Assembly: GCF_018221465.1 (NCBI RefSeq)
Contig: NZ_JAAIKR010000018.1
Coordinates: forward strand, 1-64,000
Direction: 5' to 3'
DNA: 64,000 nt
Origin: Shewanella intestini
GTDB lineage: Bacteria > Pseudomonadota > Gammaproteobacteria > Enterobacterales > Shewanellaceae
Shown here: piece after piece, positions 18,700 through 27,151 of the stretch
How the letters are laid out: each line of letters begins with the position of its first letter
Position numbering within the stretch: the stretch's first letter is position 1
Notes under the pieces: generated by a model
The model's input: only the letters and a program-made list of their open reading frames with translations
Told to the model about the DNA's origin: nothing
Database searches by the model: none
Translations under genes and position numbers: made by a program

Positions 18700-19167
18700 A
18701 TGCAACATACTGATAACGTTTGGCCAATGTATGTGTCCTTGAAAACGGTCGAAACTCAAGTCGGGCGTTGGAAATCAGTCCGTTGGGAAATTGACCAGTT
18801 TATACCTGCAACACATGAGGCTCCTGAAGGTGCTAAATTAATCTTGCTTGAGCTTTATAAAGATCAACGCGGTAGCTACCGTATTAACCTCGATATGATT
18901 AACTCTATGTTATATATCGTGTGTGATGAGTTAGAAGACGGCACTTGGATTCCTGCGACTATTTCAGCAGATCAAAATGTGGGTGCAGGCTGCTTAGAGT
19001 CAGATACCCCCGTATTAAATATTCTTATGCCTACAGCCATTGCTTGTTGGATTGAAGCGTTCATTACCCGTCATGGTGAAGTTGAAATTAGCGCAAAACG
19101 ACGTCGTCATGTTGATCGTCGTAAAAACCAAGGTCCAAGCGCTAATATGGTTGGGAAAATGCAATGA
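18700..19167 (+). CDS. DUF3305 protein of the formate dehydrogenase accessory cassette
   Basis: The 155-residue soluble protein belongs to DUF3305, seen from VWPMYVSLKTVETQVGRWKSVRW at the N-terminus and its position before a DUF3306 gene. The basic C-terminus (RRRHVDRRKNQ) is typical of the group. The function is unknown; the family is found with formate dehydrogenase genes, so assembly or regulation is a reasonable inference. The ATG at 18700, with TAAGG 11 bases upstream, is preferred because the sigma-54 transcript would begin after the ATG at 18640. It overlaps the next gene by four bases (ATGA). Confidence 0.78.
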   Translation: MQHTDNVWPMYVSLKTVETQVGRWKSVRWEIDQFIPATHEAPEGAKLILLELYKDQRGSYRINLDMINSMLYIVCDELEDGTWIPATISADQNVGAGCLESDTPVLNILMPTAIACWIEAFITRHGEVEISAKRRRHVDRRKNQGPSANMVGKMQ

Positions 19168-19784
19168 GTGGGCTATTAAGTCGCTGGCAACAACGAAGAG
19201 ATAAAGTTGCTAAAGAAGCTGAGCAAGTCAAGGTGCAAGAGCCTCAAGATGTTACCTCGACGGATATTGATGTCGAAGTAGGGCCAGTCTCCTCAGCAAC
19301 CACTCAAGAAGTACCAGCAGAACAACCAGATAAAATATTAACGGCAGAAGACTTGCCCGATCCTGACGCTATTGAAATAGGCGGCAGTTTTGCCAGTTTT
19401 ATGGCTGACAATGTTGATCCGGCAGCTAAACAAGCCGCGCTTAGAGCACTGTGGAAGCAACCGCAATATAATGAAATTGATGGTTTACTTGAATATGCTT
19501 TAGATTATTCAAATCAACCGAAATTATCCGCCGAAGTCTCATCTGAATTAGCTAAAAAGGTCTTTCGTCATATGACTAAGACTGAAACTGATGAAGAACA
19601 AGAACAGGAGCTCACGGCTGAACAGGACGAGAACGAGATTGAGGAAACCACGTTAGCACAAAAGGAATTAGCACCAACTGAACAGCAAACACATAACCAA
19701 GTTGTAGCAGCAACAAGCCCGCAAGATGTGCTTAGCCAGTCTGATGAACTGGTAAAGCAAACACAGGCCAGTGATGAGGTTTAA
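19164..19784 (+). CDS. DUF3306 protein of the formate dehydrogenase accessory cassette
   Basis: The 206-residue protein starts with the DUF3306 mark LLSRWQQRR, continues with an acidic linker, the conserved FASFMADNVDPAAKQAALRALWKQPQYNEIDGLLEYALDY core (about residues 75-118), and ends in a long Glu- and Gln-rich low-complexity tail. There is no signal peptide or metal motif. The function is unknown. It overlaps the DUF3305 gene by ATGA, so the two are probably made in equal amounts and may interact. Confidence 0.75.
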   Translation: MSGLLSRWQQRRDKVAKEAEQVKVQEPQDVTSTDIDVEVGPVSSATTQEVPAEQPDKILTAEDLPDPDAIEIGGSFASFMADNVDPAAKQAALRALWKQPQYNEIDGLLEYALDYSNQPKLSAEVSSELAKKVFRHMTKTETDEEQEQELTAEQDENEIEETTLAQKELAPTEQQTHNQVVAATSPQDVLSQSDELVKQTQASDEV

Positions 19785-19854
19785 ACACTGCTAATTATAT
19801 AGCAGGTTTAATACTGTGGGGTGAGCAAGGACTGCTGCAAACAACTTAACCATG

Positions 19855-19875
19855 TTGGTAAGCTAGACTTACTAA
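19855..19875 (+). other. Stem-loop before the polyferredoxin gene
   Basis: Arms TTGGTAAG and CTTACTAA pair over 8 bases (one G-T) around CTAGA, about 20 bases before the ATG at 19895. There is no T run, so it is not a terminator. A weaker 6-base hairpin (CTGCTA/TAGCAG) lies at 19788-19805. They may affect mRNA stability or translation. Confidence 0.45.
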
Positions 19876-19894
19876 CATAAATGTTAGGAACGCA

Positions 19895-21571
19895 ATGAGT
19901 ATGATACAAAATCAGCTAGAGCTTAAAAAAGCTCGGCAACAAGCCCTCGGTAGCAATCAGATCCTTCAAAACCTGATCCCACCGACGGTGAGTTATACCA
20001 CCCAAGGCCATGTACTAGTGATTGGCCCTGAAGATTTAGCTCGGCTTGCCGCCGATAAATTGTCAAATATGGCCAGTCGCGTCATTTTGGCCAATGGCAG
20101 TATCACCAGCCAAGACGAAGCGCATTTAGAATTAGTTATGAATGCCGCGACTGATGTTGAAAGCTTTTATAACAAACTTAAAGGGATTAAAGGGTTCTTA
20201 GGTCAATTTCAAGTGAGTGTCGAAGGTGATAATGGCTTGGCTGAATTAAGTGCCGTCGCTATTCGTCAACCTCACTTTGATATTGTGTTAGATCTTAGTG
20301 ATGAACCGTGTATTAACCTAGAAATGTTGCCAGCAGGCTACTTTTACGTAGGTCAGGACGCAGCCAAACTTACTGATGCTTTAACACAAATTCCAGATTT
20401 AGTCGGTGAGTTCGATAAACCTCGCTACGTTAAAGTTAACGAAGATGTTTGTGCGCATAATCGCAACGGTGTTAATGGCTGTAATCGTTGTTTAAATTTC
20501 TGTCCAGCAGATGCCATTAGTAGCATTGAACAAAAAATCGAAATTGATCCTTACCTTTGTCACGGCGCAGGAAGTTGTACTAACCTTTGTCCTACTGGCG
20601 CGATCAGTTACGACCTGCCAACCCCTAAAGCCCTTCATAGTTACCTTGAAAAGCTAATTAGCCAATTCCGCCAACAAGCACAAGTCGCCCCGGTAATTTT
20701 ATTCCATGACGACGGTGTGGGTCGTGACGCTATCACAGATGCCATTAGCGGTGATGTATTGCCTATTGCACTTGAAGAAATCACCGTTGCGAGCATTGAT
20801 CACTGGATGGCCGCTCTTGCATTTGGTGCCCGTGAAGTGCTTGTGTTAAATACACCGGCAACCGCGCCAACATTAACGCAAATGTTAAATGGCGAAATGG
20901 GGCTGGCAAACCAAATCCTAGAAGAAATGGGCCAACCACAGCGTTTACGTGTGATTGATGTTGAAGAGTTAGATGCCATAGACGCTAAGCTGGTGGTCAG
21001 TAATTCATGGCCTGTTGTTGTGCCGATGGTATTAGCAGCATCAGAAGACGTGAATGTTAAACGTAACATGCTTTATCAAGCCATAGACCATTTAAATCAA
21101 CAAGCAGCGGCGGTAGACACTCAATTAACGGTTGCTAACGTGCCTTATGGCAAAGTCGTCGTTAATCAAAGCAGCTGCACCTTGTGTATGTCATGTGTTT
21201 CTACCTGTCCAACGCAAGCGTTGACCGATGGCGGTGACACTCCAGCATTGAAATTTGTTGAACAAGATTGCGTGCAATGTGGTTTATGTGAAAGCTCTTG
21301 CCCTGAAAATGCCATTAGTTTAGTGGCACAAGTCAACTTGAATCAGGCAGAGCGTCAACAAGTTCAACTGCTGAAAGATGAGCCACCATTTGAGTGTATT
21401 ACTTGTGGTAGCCCATTTGCGACACAGTCAATGGTGCACAAAATGCTTGAAATGGTAGGTGAACACAGTGCGTTCAGTGCCAATATTGAGCGTTTAAAGA
21501 TGTGTGGCGACTGCCGCGTGAAAGATATGTTTGAAGATATTCTTCAAGATCCAGAAAAGCAATTGCGATAA
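19895..21571 (+). CDS. Multi-cluster 4Fe-4S ferredoxin-like protein of the formate dehydrogenase cassette
   Basis: The 558-residue soluble protein has an N-terminal region with an LVIGPEDLARLAADKL segment, then two 4Fe-4S motifs (around residues 195-235), a middle region of about 180 residues without cysteines, two more 4Fe-4S motifs (CTLCMSCVSTCP and CVQCGLCESSCP, around 428-470), and a C-terminal CITC...CGDC pair (around 502-540) that looks like a metal or zinc-ribbon site. It probably carries electrons to or from formate dehydrogenase or its assembly. The exact role is not known. It lies between DUF3306 and the TorD-like chaperone; GGAA precedes the ATG. Confidence 0.82.
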   Translation: MSMIQNQLELKKARQQALGSNQILQNLIPPTVSYTTQGHVLVIGPEDLARLAADKLSNMASRVILANGSITSQDEAHLELVMNAATDVESFYNKLKGIKGFLGQFQVSVEGDNGLAELSAVAIRQPHFDIVLDLSDEPCINLEMLPAGYFYVGQDAAKLTDALTQIPDLVGEFDKPRYVKVNEDVCAHNRNGVNGCNRCLNFCPADAISSIEQKIEIDPYLCHGAGSCTNLCPTGAISYDLPTPKALHSYLEKLISQFRQQAQVAPVILFHDDGVGRDAITDAISGDVLPIALEEITVASIDHWMAALAFGAREVLVLNTPATAPTLTQMLNGEMGLANQILEEMGQPQRLRVIDVEELDAIDAKLVVSNSWPVVVPMVLAASEDVNVKRNMLYQAIDHLNQQAAAVDTQLTVANVPYGKVVVNQSSCTLCMSCVSTCPTQALTDGGDTPALKFVEQDCVQCGLCESSCPENAISLVAQVNLNQAERQQVQLLKDEPPFECITCGSPFATQSMVHKMLEMVGEHSAFSANIERLKMCGDCRVKDMFEDILQDPEKQLR

Positions 21572-21581
21572 GAGATCCGCT

Positions 21582-22253
21582 ATGACCGAAAATGTAAGAG
21601 AAATCAGCGAAAACGATCAGTTAAGAGCAGACATTTATCAACTACTGGCCGCATTACTTCGTCGTCATCCTAATGCTGAATTATTGCAATTTTTAGCAGA
21701 ATTGGACATTGAAGCTGAAGACGGTAATGCCATGAGTGAGGCGTGGGTTGCGTTGAAACAAGCGGCTCAAAAAACAGATACAAATGCCCTTGAAGATGAG
21801 TACTTTGCCATTTTCTTTGGTGTTGGCCGGGGTGAGATTATGCCTTATGGCAGTTGGTTTATGACCGGTTCACTGATGGATAAACCATTAGCATTATTGC
21901 GTAACGACCTAATGCAACTAGGCTTTGAGCGTGAAGAAGACGTAAAAGAGCCTGAAGATCATGTGGCTGCGCTATGTGAAGTCATGGGCACACTTATTTT
22001 AGAAGCCCCTGGCTATCGTCAGTTGGCGTTTTATCAGCGCCATGTTGGTGAGTGGATTGCACGTTTTTGTGATGCATTAGCAACCACCCCAAGTGCCTCT
22101 TTCTATCTTGCAGTTGCTCAACTTGCTAACGCATTCTTTATTGCTGAAGCATCTGAGTTTGAACAGTTGAGTTTAGATATTCCGGTAAATTGTCCAGGTA
22201 GTGCTGACTTAGAATCGGCGGACAGTAATGATGATGCTGTCCAAGTAAACTGA
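21582..22253 (+). CDS. TorD/DmsD-family chaperone for formate dehydrogenase
   Basis: The 223-residue, mostly helical protein has the TorD family motif EYFAIFFGVGRGEIMPYGSW (about residues 74-93) and EPEDHVAALCEVMG. Members bind the Tat signal peptide of a molybdoenzyme and protect it until the cofactor is inserted. Placement just before the Tat-dependent formate dehydrogenase genes points to FdhA as client. I chose the ATG at 21582, 10 bases after the ferredoxin stop; a longer frame reaching into the ferredoxin gene is less likely. Confidence 0.87.
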   Translation: MTENVREISENDQLRADIYQLLAALLRRHPNAELLQFLAELDIEAEDGNAMSEAWVALKQAAQKTDTNALEDEYFAIFFGVGRGEIMPYGSWFMTGSLMDKPLALLRNDLMQLGFEREEDVKEPEDHVAALCEVMGTLILEAPGYRQLAFYQRHVGEWIARFCDALATTPSASFYLAVAQLANAFFIAEASEFEQLSLDIPVNCPGSADLESADSNDDAVQVN

Positions 22254-22288
22254 TTGCCTAATAACGCAATTTAAGCAATCAAAACACC

Positions 22289-22308
22289 GCCCTAGCTTCG
22301 GTTAGGGC
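22289..22308 (+). other. Stem-loop with UUCG tetraloop between chaperone and structural genes
   Basis: Arms GCCCTAGC and GTTAGGGC (8 pairs, one G-T) enclose TTCG, closed by C-G, the very stable tetraloop. No T run follows. It sits between the accessory genes and the structural fdh genes, where a processing or mRNA-stability element could raise the structural gene output. Confidence 0.6.
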
Positions 22309-22330
22309 AACCATTAACTTAGGAGATACT

Positions 22331-22525
22331 ATGAAGAAGCAAGCTTCCGATATGGACCGCCGCCAGATGCTAAAAACCTTAGCAGCAGGCGCAACCGTCG
22401 GTGCTGCAGCAACGTTAAGTACATCAGCTTCGGCTGCTGAACCTAAAGTCGCCGCAGAAAACAAATCTAGTGGCTACCGCGAAACCGATCATATTCGTAA
22501 TTACTATGCATCGTTAAGCAAATAA
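22331..22525 (+). CDS. Small Tat-signal protein preceding fdhA (first copy)
   Basis: This 64-residue protein matches the family described as formate dehydrogenase region Tat target. It has DRRQMLK as twin-arginine motif, a hydrophobic Ala/Gly-rich stretch, an Ala-Ala cleavage region and then only about 25 mature residues ending with GYRETDHIRNYYASL. It has no cysteine, so it carries no cluster. The role is unknown; a paralog precedes the second fdhA with the same ending. AGGAG lies before the ATG. Confidence 0.85.
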   Translation: MKKQASDMDRRQMLKTLAAGATVGAAATLSTSASAAEPKVAAENKSSGYRETDHIRNYYASLSK

Positions 22526-22541
22526 TATAGGAGAGTGTGTG

Positions 22542-25391
22542 ATGCGATTAACCCGCAAAACAGACACGGTCGAAAAGGTTGAAAAACCCGGCTTAGGTCT
22601 TAATCGTCGCCAATTCTTAAAGTCAGCGAGTTTAGCGACTGGTGGAATTGCAGCCGCTTCAATGCTCGGTTCGGGCATGATGCGTAAAGCAGAAGCAAAA
22701 GATGTACCTTATGATGCACCAACTGATGTCATTAGAACAATTTGTTCTCACTGTTCTGTTGGTTGTGGTATTTATGCCGAAGTGCAAAATGGTGTTTGGA
22801 CAGGTCAAGAACCTGCTTTTGATCATCCATTTAACTCTGGTGGACACTGTGCAAAAGGTGCCGCATTGCGTGAGCACGGACATGGTGAACGACGCCTAAA
22901 ATACCCAATGAAGTTAGTTGGTGGAAAGTGGAAAAAACTTTCTTGGGATCAAGCCATTGAAGAAGTTGGTCAAAAAGCACTGGATATTCGCAGTGAGTCT
23001 GGCCCTGATTCAGTTTACTTCATGGGTAGTGCGAAATTTTCAAACGAGCAAGCTTATTTATACCGCAAATTAGCAGCAATGTGGGGCACCAACAATGTCG
23101 ACCATTCTGCACGTATTTGTCACTCTACCACGGTAGCCGGTGTTGCAAACACTTGGGGCTACGGTGCGCAAACTAACTCGTTTAACGATATTCGTAAATC
23201 AAAATGCATGCTGTTTATTGGTTCAAACCCTTGTGAAGCTCACCCTGTGGCGATGCAACACATTTTGACTGGTAAAGAGCGCGGCGCAAAAATCATTGTT
23301 GTTGACCCTCGCTTTACTCGTACCGCTGCGAAGTCTGACGAGTATGTTCATATTCGTCCCGGTACTGATATCCCGTTCATCTACGGCCTACTTTGGCATA
23401 TTTTTGAAAACGGTTGGGAAGACGAAAGCTTCATCTCACAACGTGTTTACGGTATGGAACGTATTCGCGAAGAAGTGAAGAAGTATCCGCCTGAAGAAGT
23501 TGAGCATGTTGTTGGTGTCACGAAACCACAAATGCATCGCGTAGCTAAAATGCTTGCTGAAACCAAACCAGGTACCGTAGTTTGGTGTATGGGTGGTACT
23601 CAGCATCATATTGGTAACGCTAACACGCGTGCATACTGTATTTTACAATTAGCACTTGGCAACATGGGTGTTGAAGGCGGCGGAACTAATATTTTCCGTG
23701 GTCACGATAACGTACAGGGCGCAACTGACTTTGGTTTACTATTTGACACCCTTCCTGGTTACTACGGTCTAAAAACCGGTTCGTGGAAACATTGGGCGAA
23801 TGTCTGGGATCTAGATTATGAATGGGTGAAGTCTCGTTTTGACCAAGGTGATTATCTAGGCCAAGATCCAATGACTTCAACTGGTATCCCATGTTCTCGT
23901 TGGCATGATGGTGTACTTGAAGACAAGTCAAAGATTGCGCAAAAAGATAATATTCGTTTAGCATTCTTCTGGGGACAATCAGTCAACACTGAAACTCGTG
24001 GCCGTGAGGTGCGTGAAGCACTTGATAAAATGGACACTATTGTTGTTGTTGATCCATTCCCAACCATGGCGGGTGTCATGCACAACCGTACCGACGGTGT
24101 GTATTTACTTCCTGCTGCAACGCAGTTTGAAACATACGGTTCAGTATCTGCATCAAACCGCTCTTTGCAGTGGCGTGACCAAGTTATTACACCATTATTT
24201 GAGTCAAAACCTGATCATGAAATCATGTATAGATTGGCGAAAAAATGGGGTATTGAACAACAAACCTTTAAGAATATCGAGATCAAAGGCAATGAACCTC
24301 TCATTGAAGATTTGACCCGCGAATTCAATCGAGGAATGTGGACAATTGGTTATACAGGCCAAAGCCCAGAGCGTTTGAAAATGCACCAACAAAACTGGGG
24401 CACATTTGACGTTGAGTCATTAGAAGCACCTGGTGGTCCAGCTCGTGGTGAAACTTATGGTTTACCTTGGCCTTGTTGGGGGACGCCTGAGAACAAACAT
24501 CCAGGTACTCAAATTTTGTACCGCACTGGACGTGAAGTGAAGTACGGTGGTGGTAACTTCCGTGCGCGTTATGGTGTTGAACACAACGGTACTAACATTC
24601 TTGCCGAAGGTTCTTTCTCTAAAGGCAGCGAAATCAAAGATGGTTATCCAGAGTTTACTGCAGACATGCTTAAACAGCTTGGCTGGTGGGATGACTTAAC
24701 TGCTGAAGAAAAAGTACACGCAGAAGGTAAAAACTGGAAAACTGATATTTCTGGTGGTATCCAACGTGTGGCAATTGAGCATGGTTGTATCCCTTACGGT
24801 AATGCCAAAGCGCGTGTTGTTGTGTGGAATTTCCCTGATGATATCCCATTACACCGTGAACCGCTTTACACTCCTCGTCGTGACTTGGTTGCAAAATATC
24901 CAACCTATGATGACCGTATGGTTGCACGTCTTCCAACACTGTATAAATCAATTCAAGAAAAAGACTTTGCTAAGGATTTCCCTCTCGCATTAACGTCTGG
25001 TCGCTTGGTTGAACATGAAGGTGGTGGTGAAGAAACGCGTTCTAACCCTTGGCTTGCAGAGTTGCAACAAGAAATGTTTATCGAGATGAGTCCTGCTGAT
25101 GCAGCTGATCGTGGTATTCGTGATGGTGACGCTGTGTTTGTTCATAGTCCGGAAGGGGCAAAAATTAGAGTTAAAGCCATGGTAACGCCACGTATTACCG
25201 AAGGTGAAAGCTTTATGCCATACCACTTTGCTGGTGTATTCGAGAGTGAGAGCTTAGAGAAGAACTATCCACAAGGAACTGCTCCTTATGTGCTTGGTGA
25301 ATCTGCAAATACCGTTCTTACTTATGGTTATGATGTTGTGACTCAGATGCAAGAAACTAAGTCCAGCCTATGCCAAATCAGCAAAGCCTAA
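22542..25391 (+). CDS. fdhA: Formate dehydrogenase catalytic subunit, cysteine type (first copy)
   Basis: The 949-residue molybdopterin oxidoreductase oxidises formate to carbon dioxide in the periplasm. It has a Tat signal (NRRQFLK, residues 21-27), one 4Fe-4S cluster site (Cys68, 71, 75, 103) and the active-site segment SARICHSTTVAG, where Cys193 (codon TGT) takes the place of selenocysteine and is followed by the conserved His. Later motifs such as RGHDNVQGATD and the C-terminal MGD-binding region are intact. The start is the ATG at 22542 behind AGGAG, not the overlapping GTG at 22539. It is followed by its 4Fe-4S subunit after 27 bases. Confidence 0.96.
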   Translation: MRLTRKTDTVEKVEKPGLGLNRRQFLKSASLATGGIAAASMLGSGMMRKAEAKDVPYDAPTDVIRTICSHCSVGCGIYAEVQNGVWTGQEPAFDHPFNSGGHCAKGAALREHGHGERRLKYPMKLVGGKWKKLSWDQAIEEVGQKALDIRSESGPDSVYFMGSAKFSNEQAYLYRKLAAMWGTNNVDHSARICHSTTVAGVANTWGYGAQTNSFNDIRKSKCMLFIGSNPCEAHPVAMQHILTGKERGAKIIVVDPRFTRTAAKSDEYVHIRPGTDIPFIYGLLWHIFENGWEDESFISQRVYGMERIREEVKKYPPEEVEHVVGVTKPQMHRVAKMLAETKPGTVVWCMGGTQHHIGNANTRAYCILQLALGNMGVEGGGTNIFRGHDNVQGATDFGLLFDTLPGYYGLKTGSWKHWANVWDLDYEWVKSRFDQGDYLGQDPMTSTGIPCSRWHDGVLEDKSKIAQKDNIRLAFFWGQSVNTETRGREVREALDKMDTIVVVDPFPTMAGVMHNRTDGVYLLPAATQFETYGSVSASNRSLQWRDQVITPLFESKPDHEIMYRLAKKWGIEQQTFKNIEIKGNEPLIEDLTREFNRGMWTIGYTGQSPERLKMHQQNWGTFDVESLEAPGGPARGETYGLPWPCWGTPENKHPGTQILYRTGREVKYGGGNFRARYGVEHNGTNILAEGSFSKGSEIKDGYPEFTADMLKQLGWWDDLTAEEKVHAEGKNWKTDISGGIQRVAIEHGCIPYGNAKARVVVWNFPDDIPLHREPLYTPRRDLVAKYPTYDDRMVARLPTLYKSIQEKDFAKDFPLALTSGRLVEHEGGGEETRSNPWLAELQQEMFIEMSPADAADRGIRDGDAVFVHSPEGAKIRVKAMVTPRITEGESFMPYHFAGVFESESLEKNYPQGTAPYVLGESANTVLTYGYDVVTQMQETKSSLCQISKA

Positions 25392-25418
25392 CCGAACTTG
25401 ATGAGGAGATAAGCCATT

Positions 25419-26015
25419 ATGGCAGTCATGAAATTTTTATGTGACACCAAACGCTGCATCGAGTGTAACGGTTGTGTCACTGCGTGTAAAAACGAGAACG
25501 CCTCTGCTTTAGAGTGGGGGATCCAGCGTCGCCGAGTCGTCACCATTAATGATGGTGAGCCAGGCGAAGCATCTATTTCAGTTGCATGTATGCACTGTAC
25601 TGATGCTCCATGTATGGCCGTTTGTCCTGCAGATTGTTTCTATCAAACAGACGACGGTTTAATTTTGCATAACAAAGATACGTGTATCGGTTGTGGTTAC
25701 TGTTTCTATGCATGTCCATTTGGTGCACCCCAATTCCCTAAAAAGACGGCCTTTGGTAGTCGTGGGAAAATGGATAAATGTACCTTCTGTGCCGGCGGCC
25801 CTGAAGAGGACTTCTCTGAAGCAGAACGCCTAAAATATGGTGCAAACCGTATTGCTGAAGGCAAGTTACCTATGTGTGCTGAACTTTGTGCAACCAAAGC
25901 ACTATTAGCTGGTGACGCCGGTGTGGTATCTGATATTTACCGTGAACGTATGGTTCTGCGTAATAATCCTGATACCATTTGGGGTTACATTCCAACAGTT
26001 GGTTCATCAAATTAA
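25419..26015 (+). CDS. fdhB: Formate dehydrogenase iron-sulfur subunit (first copy)
   Basis: The 198-residue protein carries the four-cluster ferredoxin fold of the FdnH/HybA group: CIECNGCVTACKNEN, CMHCTDAPCMAVCP, CIGCGYCFYACPFGAP, and CTFC with CAELCATKAL. It passes electrons from the FdhA cluster to the cytochrome b subunit. It lacks the C-terminal membrane anchor of E. coli FdnH and has no signal of its own, so it is probably exported bound to FdhA. It has a GAGGAG ribosome site. Confidence 0.94.
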   Translation: MAVMKFLCDTKRCIECNGCVTACKNENASALEWGIQRRRVVTINDGEPGEASISVACMHCTDAPCMAVCPADCFYQTDDGLILHNKDTCIGCGYCFYACPFGAPQFPKKTAFGSRGKMDKCTFCAGGPEEDFSEAERLKYGANRIAEGKLPMCAELCATKALLAGDAGVVSDIYRERMVLRNNPDTIWGYIPTVGSSN

Positions 26016-26025
26016 CAGAGCAAGA

Positions 26026-26046
26026 GTTATGTGTCATGCGCATAAC
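26026..26046 (+). other. Stem-loop between fdhB and fdhC (first operon)
   Basis: Arms GTTATGTG and CGCATAAC form 8 pairs (one G-T) around TCATG. No T run follows and the AGGAG site of fdhC comes 7 bases later. An unrelated but stronger hairpin occupies the same junction in the second operon. Confidence 0.6.
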
Positions 26047-26062
26047 TTAACAAGGAGTGACT

Positions 26063-27076
26063 ATGTTAAACAAAAAGTTAAACAAATCACTGCGTAGCTT
26101 GTTTGCACTGTTAGTGTTGTTGATGGGGGTAGGATTTTCGACTACCGCTTTAGCAGCAGATGAACAATCAAGTAAGCAACAGGCAGTTACTGAAAACCCA
26201 GCCGATCTTTGGCGCGCAGTGAAAGCTGGCGAGCCCGGATTCACAACCTATAACAGTCTGGAGTCAGACGTGTTAATCAATGTTGTGGGTAACGACGGTC
26301 GACTGGTACGCGATACTTACGTTAAACCAGCTATTGCGTTATCGGTTGTTGGTGTGTTCGGCGCGTTTTTATTATTTTACTTGGTTAATGGCCCATCTAA
26401 ACTCGAAAAAGGCTTTTCTGGTCGTATGCTCGAAAGATGGGATAAGTCGGATATCTGGTTACATTGGGTGATGGCCGTTGCGTGCCTGATCCTAATGGTA
26501 ACCGGAATATTTCTCTTATTGGGTCGTCACTTTCTCGCACCATATATTGGTGAAGGGACGTGGGGAGCCATTATTATTACTTGTAAATTTATCCATGATT
26601 GGGTCGGACCGGTGTTTATCGTGTCTTGGCTTTTGAGTGTCATTAAGTGGATGCCACTACAGACCTTTAAATTATACGATTTAAAATGGTTCTTAGTGGT
26701 TGGGGGTTACATTAACTTCGGTCCATTTAAAGGCAAGCACCCGGATAGCGGCTTTGCTAATGCGGGTGAAAAAATGTGGTTCTGGGCGTTAGCGATATTT
26801 GGTTTGTTCGTTAGTGTTTCAGGCTTGATGTTAGTTTTTCCTAACCTTGACTTACCGCGCGTGGCGTCAATGGCAGCATTATTAATTCATGCTGGCAGCG
26901 CCGTTATCTTAATTGCATTTACGATTGTGCATATTTGGATGGCAACGGTACTGAGTGAAGGTGGTATGGAATGTATGGTTTCTGGTTATTGTGATGAAAA
27001 CTGGGCCAAGCAGCACCATAACCTTTGGTATGACGAAATCAAAGCCAACGGCACATTGAAGTATCAAGACGACTAA
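26063..27076 (+). CDS. fdhC: Formate dehydrogenase cytochrome b556 subunit (first copy)
   Basis: The 337-residue protein starts with a cleavable signal peptide (ending TTALAA), a short periplasmic part with LWRAVKAGEPGFTTY, a first membrane segment, and then the four-helix cytochrome b core with heme-ligand histidines (IWLHWVMAVACL, FIHDWVGPVF, AIVHIWMA region) and MECMVSGYCDENWAKQHH at the cytoplasmic end. It reduces quinone with electrons from FdhB. It is longer than E. coli FdnI because of the N-terminal extension. The ATG at 26063 has AGGAG 5 bases before it. Confidence 0.92.
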   Translation: MLNKKLNKSLRSLFALLVLLMGVGFSTTALAADEQSSKQQAVTENPADLWRAVKAGEPGFTTYNSLESDVLINVVGNDGRLVRDTYVKPAIALSVVGVFGAFLLFYLVNGPSKLEKGFSGRMLERWDKSDIWLHWVMAVACLILMVTGIFLLLGRHFLAPYIGEGTWGAIIITCKFIHDWVGPVFIVSWLLSVIKWMPLQTFKLYDLKWFLVVGGYINFGPFKGKHPDSGFANAGEKMWFWALAIFGLFVSVSGLMLVFPNLDLPRVASMAALLIHAGSAVILIAFTIVHIWMATVLSEGGMECMVSGYCDENWAKQHHNLWYDEIKANGTLKYQDD

Positions 27077-27117
27077 ATTTAGCTTGATTTTATATTGCTA
27101 AATAAGGCACAAATAAT

Positions 27118-27151
27118 GGCCTGTGAGTGAATACTTACAGGTCATTTTTTT
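27118..27151 (+). terminator. Terminator after the first fdhABC operon
   Basis: An 11-pair stem (GGCCTGTGAGT with ACTTACAGGTC, two G-T pairs) around GAAT, followed by seven T. It lies 40 bases after fdhC and separates the two formate dehydrogenase operons. Confidence 0.88.
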
